Source: VRUE01 sp963774555
GTDB taxonomy: Bacteria; Actinomycetota; Thermoleophilia; Solirubrobacterales; 70-9
DNA length: 64,000 nt
Assembly: GCA_963774555.1 (NCBI GenBank)
Contig: CAVZFL010000001.1
Coordinates: forward strand, 1,426,001-1,490,000
Direction: 5' to 3'
Shown here: in pieces, positions 7,417 to 16,683 of the stretch
How the letters are laid out: every line of letters starts with the position of its first letter
How positions within the stretch are numbered: the first letter of the stretch is position 1
Notes under the pieces: generated by a model
Told to the model about the DNA's origin: nothing
The model's input: the letters and a program-made list of their open reading frames with translations, nothing else
The model's database searches: none
Translations under genes and position numbers: made by a program

Positions 7417-8916
7417 CTACGCGGGCATCGACAGGCGCACGCTGCGCTCCTCGGCGAGCTCCGGCTCGAGGAACGCGTTGGTCTCCTCGAGCATCCGCTC
7501 GGCCTCCTCCAGCTCGCTCCAGTCGATCGCCGCGGCGTATCCCTGGGCGAAGTCGAGCACGCGGATCAGGGGCTGGGGGTTGCCTCCCTGGGACAGGGCG
7601 CGCAGCCCCTGCAGGTAGTTGTCGCGGTAGACGATCGGGATCACGATCCGCTGCTCCCCCGCGGCGGTCAGCTCGGCGTTCATCAGGACGCGGGCGACGC
7701 GGCCGTTGCCGTCGGTAAACGGGTGGACCTCCGCGATCAGGTACATCATGAAGATGGCACGGGCGAGTCCCCGCGGCAGGACGTCATAGAAGCGGTAGCC
7801 CTCCGCGAGGGTGCCGACGACCAGATCCGGGTGCACGAAAGTGGTTGACCCTGCACGGTTCACCCGAGTCTTGAAGGCCCCGGGATCGGCCTGTGGACGG
7901 CGCTCCAGCATTGACGCGTGGTGGGTGCGCATGAGGTCCAGCAGGTCCTCGAGGCCCTGGGGGAGCCGCTGCCGCTTCGTCGCGTCGTTGACCAGGTCGA
8001 AGGTGCCGAGAACGTCGTGTGCGTCTTCGAAGCGCGCTCGCGGAACCGCCCGGTCGAAGACGATTCTTGCGGCCTCCTCCAGCTCGAACTCGGTTCCCTC
8101 GATCCAGTTTGAGAAGTACGCCTCGATGAACGACAGGGCCGGTAGTGAGTCTGGCTGCTCGTCGCGCCTGGCGAGTGGAGTTCGCAGGAGCGCTGCTTGG
8201 AGAACCTCGAACAGGCCGATGCGATTTGGGTCGAAGCCCACGCCGGCCCGGACGGCCTGGGCCGCGCTGGTTGCCAGTTTTCCGTCTTGGGTGCCAAGGA
8301 GCGTGCCAATCAGGTCGTCGAGCACCTTCATCTGCGGCCCTGCGTCGAGCCCCTCGGCGATCTCGCGTGCTTCGTCGCGCAACCGATTCAGCGCATCGTT
8401 TCCGCGTACGGTGGCGATTCGTGTCAGCTCCCCCTCGATGTCGGATCTGGAAAGAGTTCGAGAGACGCCGTCGCGGGCTCTCGACGGTCGCATGTTGTCC
8501 AAGAACGCCCGCGGACGACTCGAGAAGTAGAGGTCGTCGAGGTAGGGCATGTCCCCCGGAACGGGTCCGGGCCCGTGGCGTGGGAGCAGGGTGAGCCCCG
8601 GTAGTCGCACCGGGCGACGGGCCGCGTACTCGGGGCCGGCGTCGAGGAAGAGCGAGCCGTCGGCCGACGGTTGTGCCTCGATGCCGCTGCGGTCCACGAT
8701 GACGGCGCTCGGGAAGTAGTGGGCCGCAACCCGAGACCAGTTGCGTCGCACCACCTGCTCGACCGGCTCCGCGACGTTGCGCGTGTACAGGCGACCGGCA
8801 ACCTTGCGTGCCCGGCCAGCACCCGCAGCGCGCTGCACGGCTCGGGAGGTCTCGGTCGTGGTGGCGAAGACCTCTGGCTGCTCGTCCAGGGAAAAAGTGC
8901 GCTCAGCTGGCTCCAT
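7417..8916 (-). CDS. Fic-family protein with AbiEi-like N-terminal domain
   Basis: 499 residues from ATG 8916. The Fic core carries HPFTDGNGRVAR (about 400-411), a full HxFx(D/E)GNGRxxR AMPylation motif, so the active-site His and phosphate-binding residues are present. An inhibitory-helix motif, SNWIEG (about 268-273), matches [S/T]xxxE[G/N], placed N-terminal to the core as in class II (self-inhibited) Fic proteins. Residues about 35-135 (GRLYTRNVAEP, WSRVAAHYFPSAVIVDRSG, LYFSSRPRAFLDNM) resemble AbiEi-type antitoxin/regulator domains, here fused to Fic. Expected activity is transfer of AMP (or another nucleotide) to a target hydroxyl, held in check by the Glu of the inhibitory motif. The target is unknown. 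Confidence 0.85.
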   Translation of the reverse strand: MEPAERTFSLDEQPEVFATTTETSRAVQRAAGAGRARKVAGRLYTRNVAEPVEQVVRRNWSRVAAHYFPSAVIVDRSGIEAQPSADGSLFLDAGPEYAARRPVRLPGLTLLPRHGPGPVPGDMPYLDDLYFSSRPRAFLDNMRPSRARDGVSRTLSRSDIEGELTRIATVRGNDALNRLRDEAREIAEGLDAGPQMKVLDDLIGTLLGTQDGKLATSAAQAVRAGVGFDPNRIGLFEVLQAALLRTPLARRDEQPDSLPALSFIEAYFSNWIEGTEFELEEAARIVFDRAVPRARFEDAHDVLGTFDLVNDATKRQRLPQGLEDLLDLMRTHHASMLERRPQADPGAFKTRVNRAGSTTFVHPDLVVGTLAEGYRFYDVLPRGLARAIFMMYLIAEVHPFTDGNGRVARVLMNAELTAAGEQRIVIPIVYRDNYLQGLRALSQGGNPQPLIRVLDFAQGYAAAIDWSELEEAERMLEETNAFLEPELAEERSVRLSMPA

Positions 8917-8982
8917 CTACGGTCTAAGTGTAGAAAAAGCGCGCGTAAGCCCCGAAAAAGGGCGAAAAATTGCGCTTAAGGG

Positions 8983-10977
8983 TTAGGTAGCGGCAGGCGC
9001 TGCCGCGCGCCCGCCGACCAAATCAACGATCTCGCCGATGATCTTGTTGAGGTCGAAGTCCTTGGGCGTGTAAACGCCGTCGACCCCCGCCTCGCGCAGG
9101 CGCTTGGCGTCGGCCGGGGGGATGATGCCGCCCGCTACGACGGGGACGCCGACGCCCTCGGCGCGCAGTCGCCTCACCACGTCGGGGACCAGCTCCAGGT
9201 GGGAGCCGGAGAGGATCGAGAGGCCGACCACGTCGACGTCCTCCTGCAGGGCGGACTCGGCGATCTCCTCCGGGGTCAGACGGATGCCCTGGTAGATCAC
9301 CTCCATGCCGGCATCGCGGGCGCGCAGGGCGATCTGCTCGGAGCCGTTTGAATGCCCGTCGAGGCCGGGCTTGCCGACGAGGATCTTGATCCGGTGGCCG
9401 AGCTGCGCGGAGACCTCGTCGACGCGCTGGCGGATCTGCTCGAGCTGCTCGCGGTCGCTGGCCGGCGCCGCGCCGCTGACGCCGGTCGGTCCCCGGTAGG
9501 CGCCGAAGGCCTCGCGCAGCACCGCTGCCCACTCGCCGGTCGTGGCGCCTGCCTTGGCGGCGGCGATCGTCGCCGGCATCACGTTCTCACCGTCGTCTTC
9601 GGCGGCCTTGCGCAGCCCCTCGAGCGCGCTGCTCACCGCACCCTCGTCGCGCTCGGCCTTCCACGCCTCGAGCGCCTCGATCCGTTCGCGCTCGACCTCG
9701 GGGTCGGGGGTGAGGATGCCGCCGTCGGCACCGGCGGTCAGCGGCGAGTCCTCGCTCTCGGTGAAGCTGTTCTGGCCGACCACGACCTGCTCGCCGGACT
9801 CGATCCGGGCCACCCGCTCACGGTGGGACTCGACCAGGCGGGCCTTCATGTAGGGGACGGCGGCGACCGCCCCGCCGTGCTCCTCGACCACCGCCATCTC
9901 GGCCCGCGCGCCCTCGCTCAGCTCCTCGACCAGGCCGTCCATCACCAGCGAGCCCTCGAAGACGTCGGGGTACTCGAGCAGGTCGGTCTCGTTGGCCAGG
10001 ACCTGCTGGATGCGCAGGCTCCACTGCTGGTCCCAGGGGCGAGGGAGGCCCATCGCCTCGTTCCAGGCCGGCAGCTGCAGGGCCCGGGCGCGGGCGTCGC
10101 GGCTCAGCGTCACGGCCAGCGCCTCCAGCACGATGCGCTGGATGTTGTTCTCCGGCTGCGCCTCGGTCAGGCCGAGGCTGTTGACCTGGACGCCGTAGCG
10201 GAAGCGCAGCATCTTCTCGTCGTTGACGCCGTAGCGCTCGCGGCCGATCTCGTTCCAGAGCCGTCCCATCGCACGCAGCTTGGCGATCTCCTCGATCAGC
10301 CTGATCCCGGCGTTGACGAAGAAGGAGATGCGGCCGAAGACCCTGGGGAAGTCGGCGTCGGAGACCTGGCCGCGCGCCTTCACCTCGTCGAGCACGGCGA
10401 TCCCCGTGGAGAGGGCGTAGGCGATCTCCTGCACCGGCGTCGCCCCGGCCTCCTGTAGGTGGTAGCTGCAGATGTTGGTCGGGTTCCAGCTCGGCACCTC
10501 GTTGACGGTGAAGGCGACCATGTCGGCGATCAGCCGCATCGAGGGCTCGGGCGGGAAGGCGTAGGTGCCGCGCGAGAGGTACTCCTTGATGATGTCGTTC
10601 TGCGTCGTGCCTTTCAGCTGGGCGCGCTCGACGCCGTTCTCCTCGGCGACGGTGACGTAGAGGCCGAGCAGCCAGGCCGCCGTCGCGTTGATCGTCATCG
10701 AGGTGTTCATCTCGTCGAGCGGGATCCCGTCGAGCAGCTGGTGCATGTCGCCCTTGTGGGCGACCGAGACGCCGACCTTGCCGACCTCGCCGCGGGCGAG
10801 GACGTGGTCGGGGTCATAGCCGGTCTGGGTCGGCAGGTCGAAGGCGACGGAGAGCCCGGTCTGGCCCTTGGCCAGGTTGCCCCGGTAGAGCTCGTTGGAG
10901 CGCTTGGCGTCGGAGTGCCCGGCGTAGGTGCGCATCACCCACGGGCGGTCGCGCTCGGGGAGTCGGTGCTCGCTCAT
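8983..10977 (-). CDS. ecm: Ethylmalonyl-CoA mutase (coenzyme B12-dependent)
   Basis: 664-residue single-chain acyl-CoA mutase that converts (2R)-ethylmalonyl-CoA to (2S)-methylsuccinyl-CoA. The N-terminal barrel has PWVMRTYAGHSDAKRSN, LSVAFDLPTQTGYDPDH and MNTSMTINATAAWLL. The C-terminal cobalamin domain has the DxHxxG signature in GKPGLDGHSNGSEQI and GLSILSGSH. Tokens such as ARGEVGKVGV, GLPRPWDQQWSLRIQQ and YTPKDFDLNKI match ethylmalonyl-CoA mutases (MeaA/Ecm) rather than methylmalonyl-CoA mutase. ATG 10977 is preferred; an in-frame GTG at 11019 would add 14 residues, but that stretch contains an AT-rich, promoter-like segment (10980-10996). With ccr at 15377-16639 it supplies two committed steps of the ethylmalonyl-CoA pathway. 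Confidence 0.92.
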   Translation of the reverse strand: MSEHRLPERDRPWVMRTYAGHSDAKRSNELYRGNLAKGQTGLSVAFDLPTQTGYDPDHVLARGEVGKVGVSVAHKGDMHQLLDGIPLDEMNTSMTINATAAWLLGLYVTVAEENGVERAQLKGTTQNDIIKEYLSRGTYAFPPEPSMRLIADMVAFTVNEVPSWNPTNICSYHLQEAGATPVQEIAYALSTGIAVLDEVKARGQVSDADFPRVFGRISFFVNAGIRLIEEIAKLRAMGRLWNEIGRERYGVNDEKMLRFRYGVQVNSLGLTEAQPENNIQRIVLEALAVTLSRDARARALQLPAWNEAMGLPRPWDQQWSLRIQQVLANETDLLEYPDVFEGSLVMDGLVEELSEGARAEMAVVEEHGGAVAAVPYMKARLVESHRERVARIESGEQVVVGQNSFTESEDSPLTAGADGGILTPDPEVERERIEALEAWKAERDEGAVSSALEGLRKAAEDDGENVMPATIAAAKAGATTGEWAAVLREAFGAYRGPTGVSGAAPASDREQLEQIRQRVDEVSAQLGHRIKILVGKPGLDGHSNGSEQIALRARDAGMEVIYQGIRLTPEEIAESALQEDVDVVGLSILSGSHLELVPDVVRRLRAEGVGVPVVAGGIIPPADAKRLREAGVDGVYTPKDFDLNKIIGEIVDLVGGRAAAPAAT

Positions 10978-11069
10978 ATTGCCAATGATATTTGGAGCGG
11001 CCCGAAATACGCCGTTCACGGCGCTCGGGGCCGCATCTTTCCCCCCACTCGGTGTTTAGGCTGCGAGGG

Positions 11070-11765
11070 ATGAGATCGCTCCGTATCGCCACATTCGCCG
11101 CCTTGCTTGTCGCCGCGCTGGCCTTCGTGCCGAGCGCCGGCGCCGCCCTGGTCGGGCTCTATCGCAACAACATGGACAGCGATGGACTGCGAGCCCAGAT
11201 CCTCAAGCTCTCGGGCGAGCGCTGCGCCCGCGGCGGCTCCAGCACGGCCTTCCGCATCGTCGTTGGCAAGGCCACCAGGGAGTGCTCCTACCGCACGCCG
11301 GTGCTCGGTCGCGATCTCGAGATCGGCGCCACGGAGCGCCTGCTCAGCGCCACCCCGAAGCCGCTCCAGCACGGGGCCTACCTCGCCGTCGACCTGCGCG
11401 CCGGCGGGGGCGCCCGCTACCAGCTCGCGGTCTACCCGCTGCAGCGCAAGTCGCAGCTGCGCAAGGTGCTGGCCGATGGAACCGTCGAATACCTCGACAT
11501 CGAGAAGGACCTCGCCCAGGTCGGTGGGCCGGACAAGGCAAACGAGCTGCGCCTGCGCGCCTTCAACGTGACCGAAGGGGACGAAAGGGGCGACTGTCAC
11601 CTCCTTGCCTTCGTCGGCGGCAAGCTGGTCTCCGACGTGACCGACGAAGGGGCGGGCGACCTCACCGGTCGCGCCTCGGGCTTCTCGGCCGGGTCCGCCA
11701 AGAGCGCGAAGGGGCTGCAGGCGAGCGTCGACGACGTCGTCGTCCGAGTGCCCAGTCCGTTCTAG
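11070..11765 (+). CDS. Secreted protein of unknown function
   Basis: 231 residues from ATG 11070, preceded by GCGAGGG. Signal peptide MRSLRIATFAALLVAALAF with Ala-rich cleavage site near residue 27. The mature protein has beta-strand-rich regions: AYLAVDLRAGGGARYQLAVY, DGTVEYLDIEKDLAQV, and a C-terminal CHLLAFVGGKLVSDVTDEG, reminiscent of laminin-G/concanavalin-like jelly rolls seen in actinobacterial exported proteins. Four Cys residues may form disulfides. The stop codon shares CTAG (11762-11765) with the convergent HTH gene. Confidence 0.68.
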   Translation: MRSLRIATFAALLVAALAFVPSAGAALVGLYRNNMDSDGLRAQILKLSGERCARGGSSTAFRIVVGKATRECSYRTPVLGRDLEIGATERLLSATPKPLQHGAYLAVDLRAGGGARYQLAVYPLQRKSQLRKVLADGTVEYLDIEKDLAQVGGPDKANELRLRAFNVTEGDERGDCHLLAFVGGKLVSDVTDEGAGDLTGRASGFSAGSAKSAKGLQASVDDVVVRVPSPF

Positions 11766-12028
11766 GACTTTTCGGTGGCCAGCGCGGTGAGCCGGTAGAC
11801 GTGTTCGATCGCGCCGCGGCGCTGATGCGTCTCGACCAGCTCGACGCAGCCGAGCTCGCGCAGCACCCGCACGTGGTAGGCGACGCTGCGAACGTCCTGG
11901 CCGAGCGCTTCGGCGATCGCTTTCGGGCTCGCGATCCCTTCGCCGATCAGGGTCAGGGCTCGCGCGCGCAACGAGTTCGAGAGCGCCTTGGCAAGACGCT
12001 GGTCGATCGAAGCTGGGCGCGACGGCAT
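11762..12028 (-). CDS. ArsR-type winged-helix regulator
   Basis: 88 residues from ATG 12028; a TTG-started extension to 12067 exists but is poorly supported. The sequence LAKALSNSLRARALTLIGEG followed by ASPKAIAEALGQDVRSVAYH and VRVLRELGCVELVETHQRRG is a complete winged helix-turn-helix of the ArsR/helix-turn-helix-20 type: helix-loop, recognition helix, then beta-wing ending in EHVYRLTA. There is no metal-binding Cys. It probably represses its own promoter or that of the divergent clpS operon; the effector is unknown. Confidence 0.78.
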   Translation of the reverse strand: MPSRPASIDQRLAKALSNSLRARALTLIGEGIASPKAIAEALGQDVRSVAYHVRVLRELGCVELVETHQRRGAIEHVYRLTALATEKS

Positions 12029-12177
12029 CGGTTTGGGCCTCCCGACTGGTTGATGAGTGCAATGCAAATTCTAGGGCATAACTAATCTGAGTAGTTAAGT
12101 GGGCTTTAAACACCTTGAAATACCCTGCAAAGCGACGCCGTACCCCGGTCGGGGAGATTTCCGCATAATGCGTGGCG

Positions 12178-12468
12178 ATGTCGACCACGACGGTGGAGAG
12201 GCCGGGGAGCGCCGGCCCCGGTGCGGGACTTGGGGGAGAGTGGCGGGTGATCGTCCGCAACGACGATCACAACACCTTCGACCACGTCGCCGAGACGCTG
12301 GCCCGGGTGCTGCCGGGAATCAACCTGGAGCGCGGCCATCAGCTCGCCCAGAGCATCCACAACAGCGGCCAGGCGATTGTCTGGTCGGGCCCCCAGGAGC
12401 CGGCCGAGCACTACTGGCAGCAGCTCGACTCGGCCGGCCTGACGATGGCGCCGCTCGAGCGGGCGTGA
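12178..12468 (+). CDS. clpS: ClpS, adaptor of the Clp protease (N-end rule)
   Basis: 96 residues from ATG 12178 (GTG 12172 would add two). The core EWRVIVRNDDHNTFDHVAET has the Asn-Asp-Asp segment that forms the N-degron pocket in ClpS, followed by LPGINLERGHQLAQSIHNSG and QAIVWSGPQEPAEHYWQQL. It delivers substrates with destabilising N-terminal residues to ClpC/ClpA-ClpP. Its stop overlaps the GTG start of the sugar dehydrogenase gene (GTGA, 12465-12468), so the two are translationally coupled, although no functional link is obvious. Confidence 0.93.
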   Translation: MSTTTVERPGSAGPGAGLGGEWRVIVRNDDHNTFDHVAETLARVLPGINLERGHQLAQSIHNSGQAIVWSGPQEPAEHYWQQLDSAGLTMAPLERA

Positions 12469-15072
12469 GGTTCGTCCCCGCGACTCTGGTCGCCGCGGTT
12501 TTCGCTCTCTTCTGGCTGGCTTCGGGCCTTGCCACCGCCTCCGCCTCGGCGGAACCGGTTCTTCCCAGCGGCTTCCGCGACACGGTGCTGCCCTTCGAAG
12601 GCCTCGAAGCCGGGCAGGGAATCGAAGAACCGACCGTGCTGCGGTTCGCCCCCGACGGCAAGGTCTTCGTCGGCGAGAAGTCGGGCAAGATCCTCGTTTA
12701 CGACGACCTCGAAGACCACACGCCGACGCTCTTCGCCGACCTTCGCACCGAGGTCTACAACGCCAACGACCGCGGGCTGCTCGGCCTGGCGCTCGATCCT
12801 GAATTCACCAGCGGTCGCCCCTACGTCTACGTCCTCTACGCCTACGACGCGCCACCCGGCGAAGAAGCGCCCTACTGGGGCAACCCGGGCGAAGACGGCG
12901 ACCCCTGTCCGGAACCGCCCGGGTCCGAAACCGACGGCTGCGTGATCCAGGGCCGCCTCTCGCGCCTGACGGCAAACCTCGCAACCGACAAATCGACGGC
13001 CGAGAAACCGATGATCACGGACTGGTGCCAGCAGTTCTCCTCGCACTCGATCGGCGACCTCCAGTTCGACGCCGACGGCAACCTCTGGGCGAGCGGCGGC
13101 GAGGGCGCCAGCTTCACCAAGGTCGACTGGGGTCAGTACGGCTTCCCCCAGACCAACCCCTGCGCCGACCCGCCAACCGGGATGATCGGCGGCGAAGAGG
13201 AACCGCCGGACGCCGAGGGGGGAGCGTTGCGGGCTCAGAATCCCAAGAACCTCAGCGGCTCGTTGATCCGGATCGATCCCGAAACCGGCCAGGGTGTGGC
13301 GGAAAACCCGCTGGCGGCCAGCCTGGACCCCGACGAACGCCGGCTCGTCGCCAAGGGCTTTCGCAACCCGTTCCGCTTCGTCATCGATCCGGCCACCAAC
13401 GAAATCTACGTCGACAACGTCGGCTCTTCGGTCTATGAGGAGATGGACCGGTTCAGCCCCTCCTCCAGCCAGCTCTTCAACTCGGGCTGGCCCTGTTACG
13501 AGGGTCCCGAAAAGCGCGAACTGTACGAGTTCCGCGGTCTGGCGATCTGCGATCACCTCTACGAAACCCCGGGGTCGACGGCCCAGCCGTTCTTCTACTA
13601 CTCACACGAATCGGGCGTCACCCCCGAAGACCCGTGCCCCTACGAACCCGGATCGGCGATCGCCGGACTCGCCTTCTACGGTGGCGGCTCCTATCCGGAA
13701 ACCTACGACGGCGCCCTCTTCTTCGCCGACGCTGTGCGCGGCTGCATCTACGTGATGCGCAGGGGAGAAGACGGCCGGCCCGACCCCTCCAAAGTCGAAC
13801 CGTTCCTGACCGAAGGTGGGCTCTATCCCGGGGTCGATATCGAGGTGGGTCCGGAAGGCGACCTCTACTACGCCAGCCTCTACAGCGAAGGGTACGAACC
13901 CGGTCATATTCACCGGATCTCCTACGACCCCGATGCGCCGCGGGCTCGGCTCGAGGCAACCACGCCGATCTTCGGCAAAGCGCCGCTCACGGTCAACTTC
14001 GACGCCGGCGAATCGGACGATCCGCAGGAAGAAGAACTCGAATACGAATGGGATCTCGACGGCAACGGCACCTTCGGGGCGCCGAGCCCCCGTCAGCACC
14101 AAATCCGAAACCTACGCCAGCTCCAGCGAAAACAAGGTCCCCGCGGTGCGGGTGATCGACGAACACGGCCACAGCAGCGTGGCGCAGTTGATCGTCTACC
14201 CGGGCGACACGCTCCCCGTGCCCGACATCGAAGAACCGAGCGAATCGCTCGACTGGGGAGTGGGTCAGCCGATCCACTTCGCCGGCTCGGCCGTGGACAG
14301 CAACGGCCCTGTGCCCAAAGCCCGCCTCTTCTGGCGCTCGCGTCTCTACCACTGCCCCGGCGGTCCCACCTCCTGCCACGCCCACCCGCTGCGGATCTTT
14401 CCGGCGGTCGCGTCCGGAACCCTGATCGCACCCGACCACGACCTTCCTTCGCACATCGAAATTTCCCTGACCGCGACCGACACGCGCGGCCTCTCCGCCA
14501 CCAAAAAGGTCGACCTCTACCCGCGTGTCGCCACCTCGAGCATGCAGTCCGATCCCCCCGGCGTGACCCTCTCAGCAGGCCTGGAAACCGCGCAGACGCC
14601 GTTCGCGATCGAGGCGATCGAAGCCTCCAAAGTCACGATCTCGGCGCCCCAGAGCGTGAACCGCAACGGGACGACCTACACCTGGACGCGCTGGTCCGAC
14701 GGTGGCGCCCGATCCCACCAGGTCCTCGCCAAAGGCTCGACCGCCTACACGGCGATCTACTCAGCGCCCGGATCGGGCCCAGCGCTGTCGATCGCCGCCG
14801 CAGAACAAAGCCGCGCCCCGAAGACCACCCTCGGCAAGCACCCGAGCAAGAGCACGCGGCGCTCGATCGCCAAGTTCTCCTTCTCCGCCGACCAGCCCGG
14901 CTCCAGCTTCCGTTGCAAGCTCGACCGCAAGCCCTTCAAGTCGTGCCGCTCGCCGCAGGTCTACAAGCGCCTGAAGCCAGGGCCGCACAGCTTCACCGTT
15001 GTGGCGACCGCGGCCGGCGTCCAGGGCAAAGCCGTCAAGTTCAGCTGGAAGATCCTGCCGAAGAAGCGCTGA
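12465..15072 (+). CDS. Secreted PQQ-type glucose/sorbosone dehydrogenase with PKD domain, frame interrupted once
   Basis: GTG 12465 opens a signal peptide (FVPATLVAAVFALFWLASG). The body is a six-bladed soluble-glucose-dehydrogenase-type propeller: RFAPDGKVFVGEKSGKI, RGLLGLALDPEF, SIGDLQFDADGNLWASGGEG, AKGFRNPFRFVIDPATNEIY, FADAVRGCIYVMRRG. A PKD domain follows (LTVNFDAGESDD, YEWDLDGNGTFG). The frame breaks at a run of five C at 14087-14091; removing one C restores continuity (GAPSPVSTKSETYA) to a stop at 15072, giving 868 residues. The C-terminus carries FSADQPGSSFRCKLDRKPF, a repeat common in Thermoleophilia exported proteins. The likely role is periplasmic or extracellular sugar oxidation. 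One extra C looks like a sequence error, but a true frameshift mutation cannot be excluded. Confidence 0.75.
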
Positions 15073-15085
15073 GCGCCGCGGCGCT
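15072..15085. terminator. Palindrome between convergent genes
   Basis: A perfect 14-bp palindrome AGCGCCG/CGGCGCT sits exactly between two convergent stop codons. It may act as a weak bidirectional terminator; there is no T-tract. Confidence 0.35.
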
Positions 15086-15377
15086 ACTCTGCGACCAGCA
15101 GGGTGTGCCAGGCGGGGAGCAGCGGCAGGTCGTAGAGGTCGATGCAGCTCGCGCGGGCGGCCTCGATCTCCTCCGAGAACCAGTAGCGCTCGAAGTCCGA
15201 GCGGCTCTCCCAGGTCGAGGTCTGTCGGAAGGCGAGCGGGTCGTCGGTGGAGCGGGTCAGCGACCAGCTCTTGGCGCCGAAGGCGGGCATCCGCGCCGCC
15301 GCCGGTTCCCAGAGGTCGAGCCAGCGATCGGCCCGGAAGGGGGCGATGTGCCAGTCAAGTACGCATACCTCGCTCAT
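15084..15377 (-). CDS. Small ABM/EthD-like protein coupled to ccr
   Basis: 97 residues from ATG 15377. The start overlaps the ccr stop by one base (TGATG), so it is translationally coupled to ccr. The sequence (WHIAPFRADRWLDLWEPAAA, SWSLTRSTDDPLAFRQTSTW, FERYWFSEEIEAARASCIDL) has the alternating strand-helix pattern of dimeric alpha/beta-barrel (antibiotic-biosynthesis-monooxygenase-like) domains. No catalytic residues are obvious. Its tight coupling suggests a role with crotonyl-CoA carboxylase/reductase, which is inference. Confidence 0.68.
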   Translation of the reverse strand: MSEVCVLDWHIAPFRADRWLDLWEPAAARMPAFGAKSWSLTRSTDDPLAFRQTSTWESRSDFERYWFSEEIEAARASCIDLYDLPLLPAWHTLLVAE

Positions 15378-16639
15378 CAGGCTCCCACCTCCGCCCGGAT
15401 CGCGCCCGGGCCGTCCTCGTTCTTGCCGTCTTCGTCGGACTCGGCCCCGACCAGGATCGAGATCTTGCCGAGGTGCTTGTTTTCGTGCAGCAGCTGGTGC
15501 GCCTCGGCGACGCCGTCGAAGCCCATCGTCTGCCAGATCACCGGGCGGACCTTGCCCTCGGCCATCAGCTGGTTGGCCTTCATGCACTCATAAGCGTTGG
15601 CGAAGTGCGAGCCGATGATCTGCTTTTGGCGCATCCACAGGTAGCGCACGTCGAAGTCGAGTTGGAAGCCCGAGGTGGCGCCGCAGATCACGACTTTGCC
15701 GAAGGGCTTGCAGACGAAGACCGAGGTCGGGAAGGTCGCCCGGCCGACGTGCTCGAAGACGATGTCGGGCGCGTCGCCCAGGATCTCCTTGACCTGCTTG
15801 GCGAAGCCCCGCGAGGCCTTGAAGCGCTCCTTGTCGGCAGCCGGGTCGGCGAGGTTCTCCGGCGTTCGCATCATCTCGCCGAACTCGGCCCGGTTGATGT
15901 AGTCGACCGCGCCGAGCTGCTTGATCAGCTCGCCCTTCTCATCGGAGGAGACGACGCCGACCGCGTTGGCGCCGGCCGCCTTGCAGAGCTGGGTGGCGAA
16001 GACGCCGAGGCCGCCGGCGGCGCCCCAGATCAAGACGTTGTGGCCGGGCTGCAGCTTGCACTGATCGATCAGCATCCGGTAGGCGGTGAAGTAGGTGAGG
16101 CCGTAGGAGGAAGAGTCGGCCCAGGAGAGGTTCTGGGGGCGGGGGAGGAGCTGCTGGGCCTGCACCTTGGTGAACTGGGCGAAGGAGCCCCAGGTCGTCT
16201 CGTAGCCCCAGATCTTCTGGCTCGGTGCGGCCAGAGGGTCGAGCCCGTGCACCTCGACGTCCTCGTAGGAGGCCTGGTTGCAGTGGACGACGACCTCGTC
16301 GCCGGGCTTCCAGCGGGTGACGCCCTCGCCGACCTTCCAGACGATCCCCGAGGCGTCGGAGCCGCCGATGTGGTGGCCGTACTCGGGGTGGTCGCCGTAG
16401 GGGAAGACCGAGACCGGCTTGCCCAGCGCCGCCCAGACGTTGTTGAAGTTGACTCCCGCAGCCATCACGCGGACGATCACCTCGAAGGCGCCGGGCTCGG
16501 GCACCTCGATCTGCTCCAGCTGGAAGGCATCGGTCGGCTCGCCCTCGCGCTCCTGGCGGATCACCCAGGCGGCCATCGTCTCCGGCAGCTCGCCCGGCTC
16601 GACGTCCAACTTCGCAACTGCGCTCGTGTCAACGGCCAA
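15377..16639 (-). CDS. ccr: Crotonyl-CoA carboxylase/reductase
   Basis: 420-residue MDR-superfamily enzyme that reductively carboxylates crotonyl-CoA with NADPH and CO2 to (2S)-ethylmalonyl-CoA, the defining reaction of the ethylmalonyl-CoA pathway. Diagnostic segments: AAGVNFNNVWAALGKP (the Asn of the CO2 pocket), YGDHPEYGHHIGGSDASGIV, IWGYETTWGSFAQF (Glu of the pocket), the Rossmann motif WGAAGGLGVFATQL, and IIGSHFANAYE (pocket His). The TTG start at 16639 is supported by a strong GGAGGAG site 8 nt upstream; no ATG fits. Ordinary quinone oxidoreductases lack the HHIGGSDASG and GSHFAN signatures. The product is rearranged, after epimerisation, by Ecm (8983-10977). Confidence 0.95.
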   Translation of the reverse strand: MAVDTSAVAKLDVEPGELPETMAAWVIRQEREGEPTDAFQLEQIEVPEPGAFEVIVRVMAAGVNFNNVWAALGKPVSVFPYGDHPEYGHHIGGSDASGIVWKVGEGVTRWKPGDEVVVHCNQASYEDVEVHGLDPLAAPSQKIWGYETTWGSFAQFTKVQAQQLLPRPQNLSWADSSSYGLTYFTAYRMLIDQCKLQPGHNVLIWGAAGGLGVFATQLCKAAGANAVGVVSSDEKGELIKQLGAVDYINRAEFGEMMRTPENLADPAADKERFKASRGFAKQVKEILGDAPDIVFEHVGRATFPTSVFVCKPFGKVVICGATSGFQLDFDVRYLWMRQKQIIGSHFANAYECMKANQLMAEGKVRPVIWQTMGFDGVAEAHQLLHENKHLGKISILVGAESDEDGKNEDGPGAIRAEVGA

Positions 16640-16683
16640 CTTGAGGCTCCTCCGCAGGTCGGTTTAGGGGCGGGCGGCGAATC

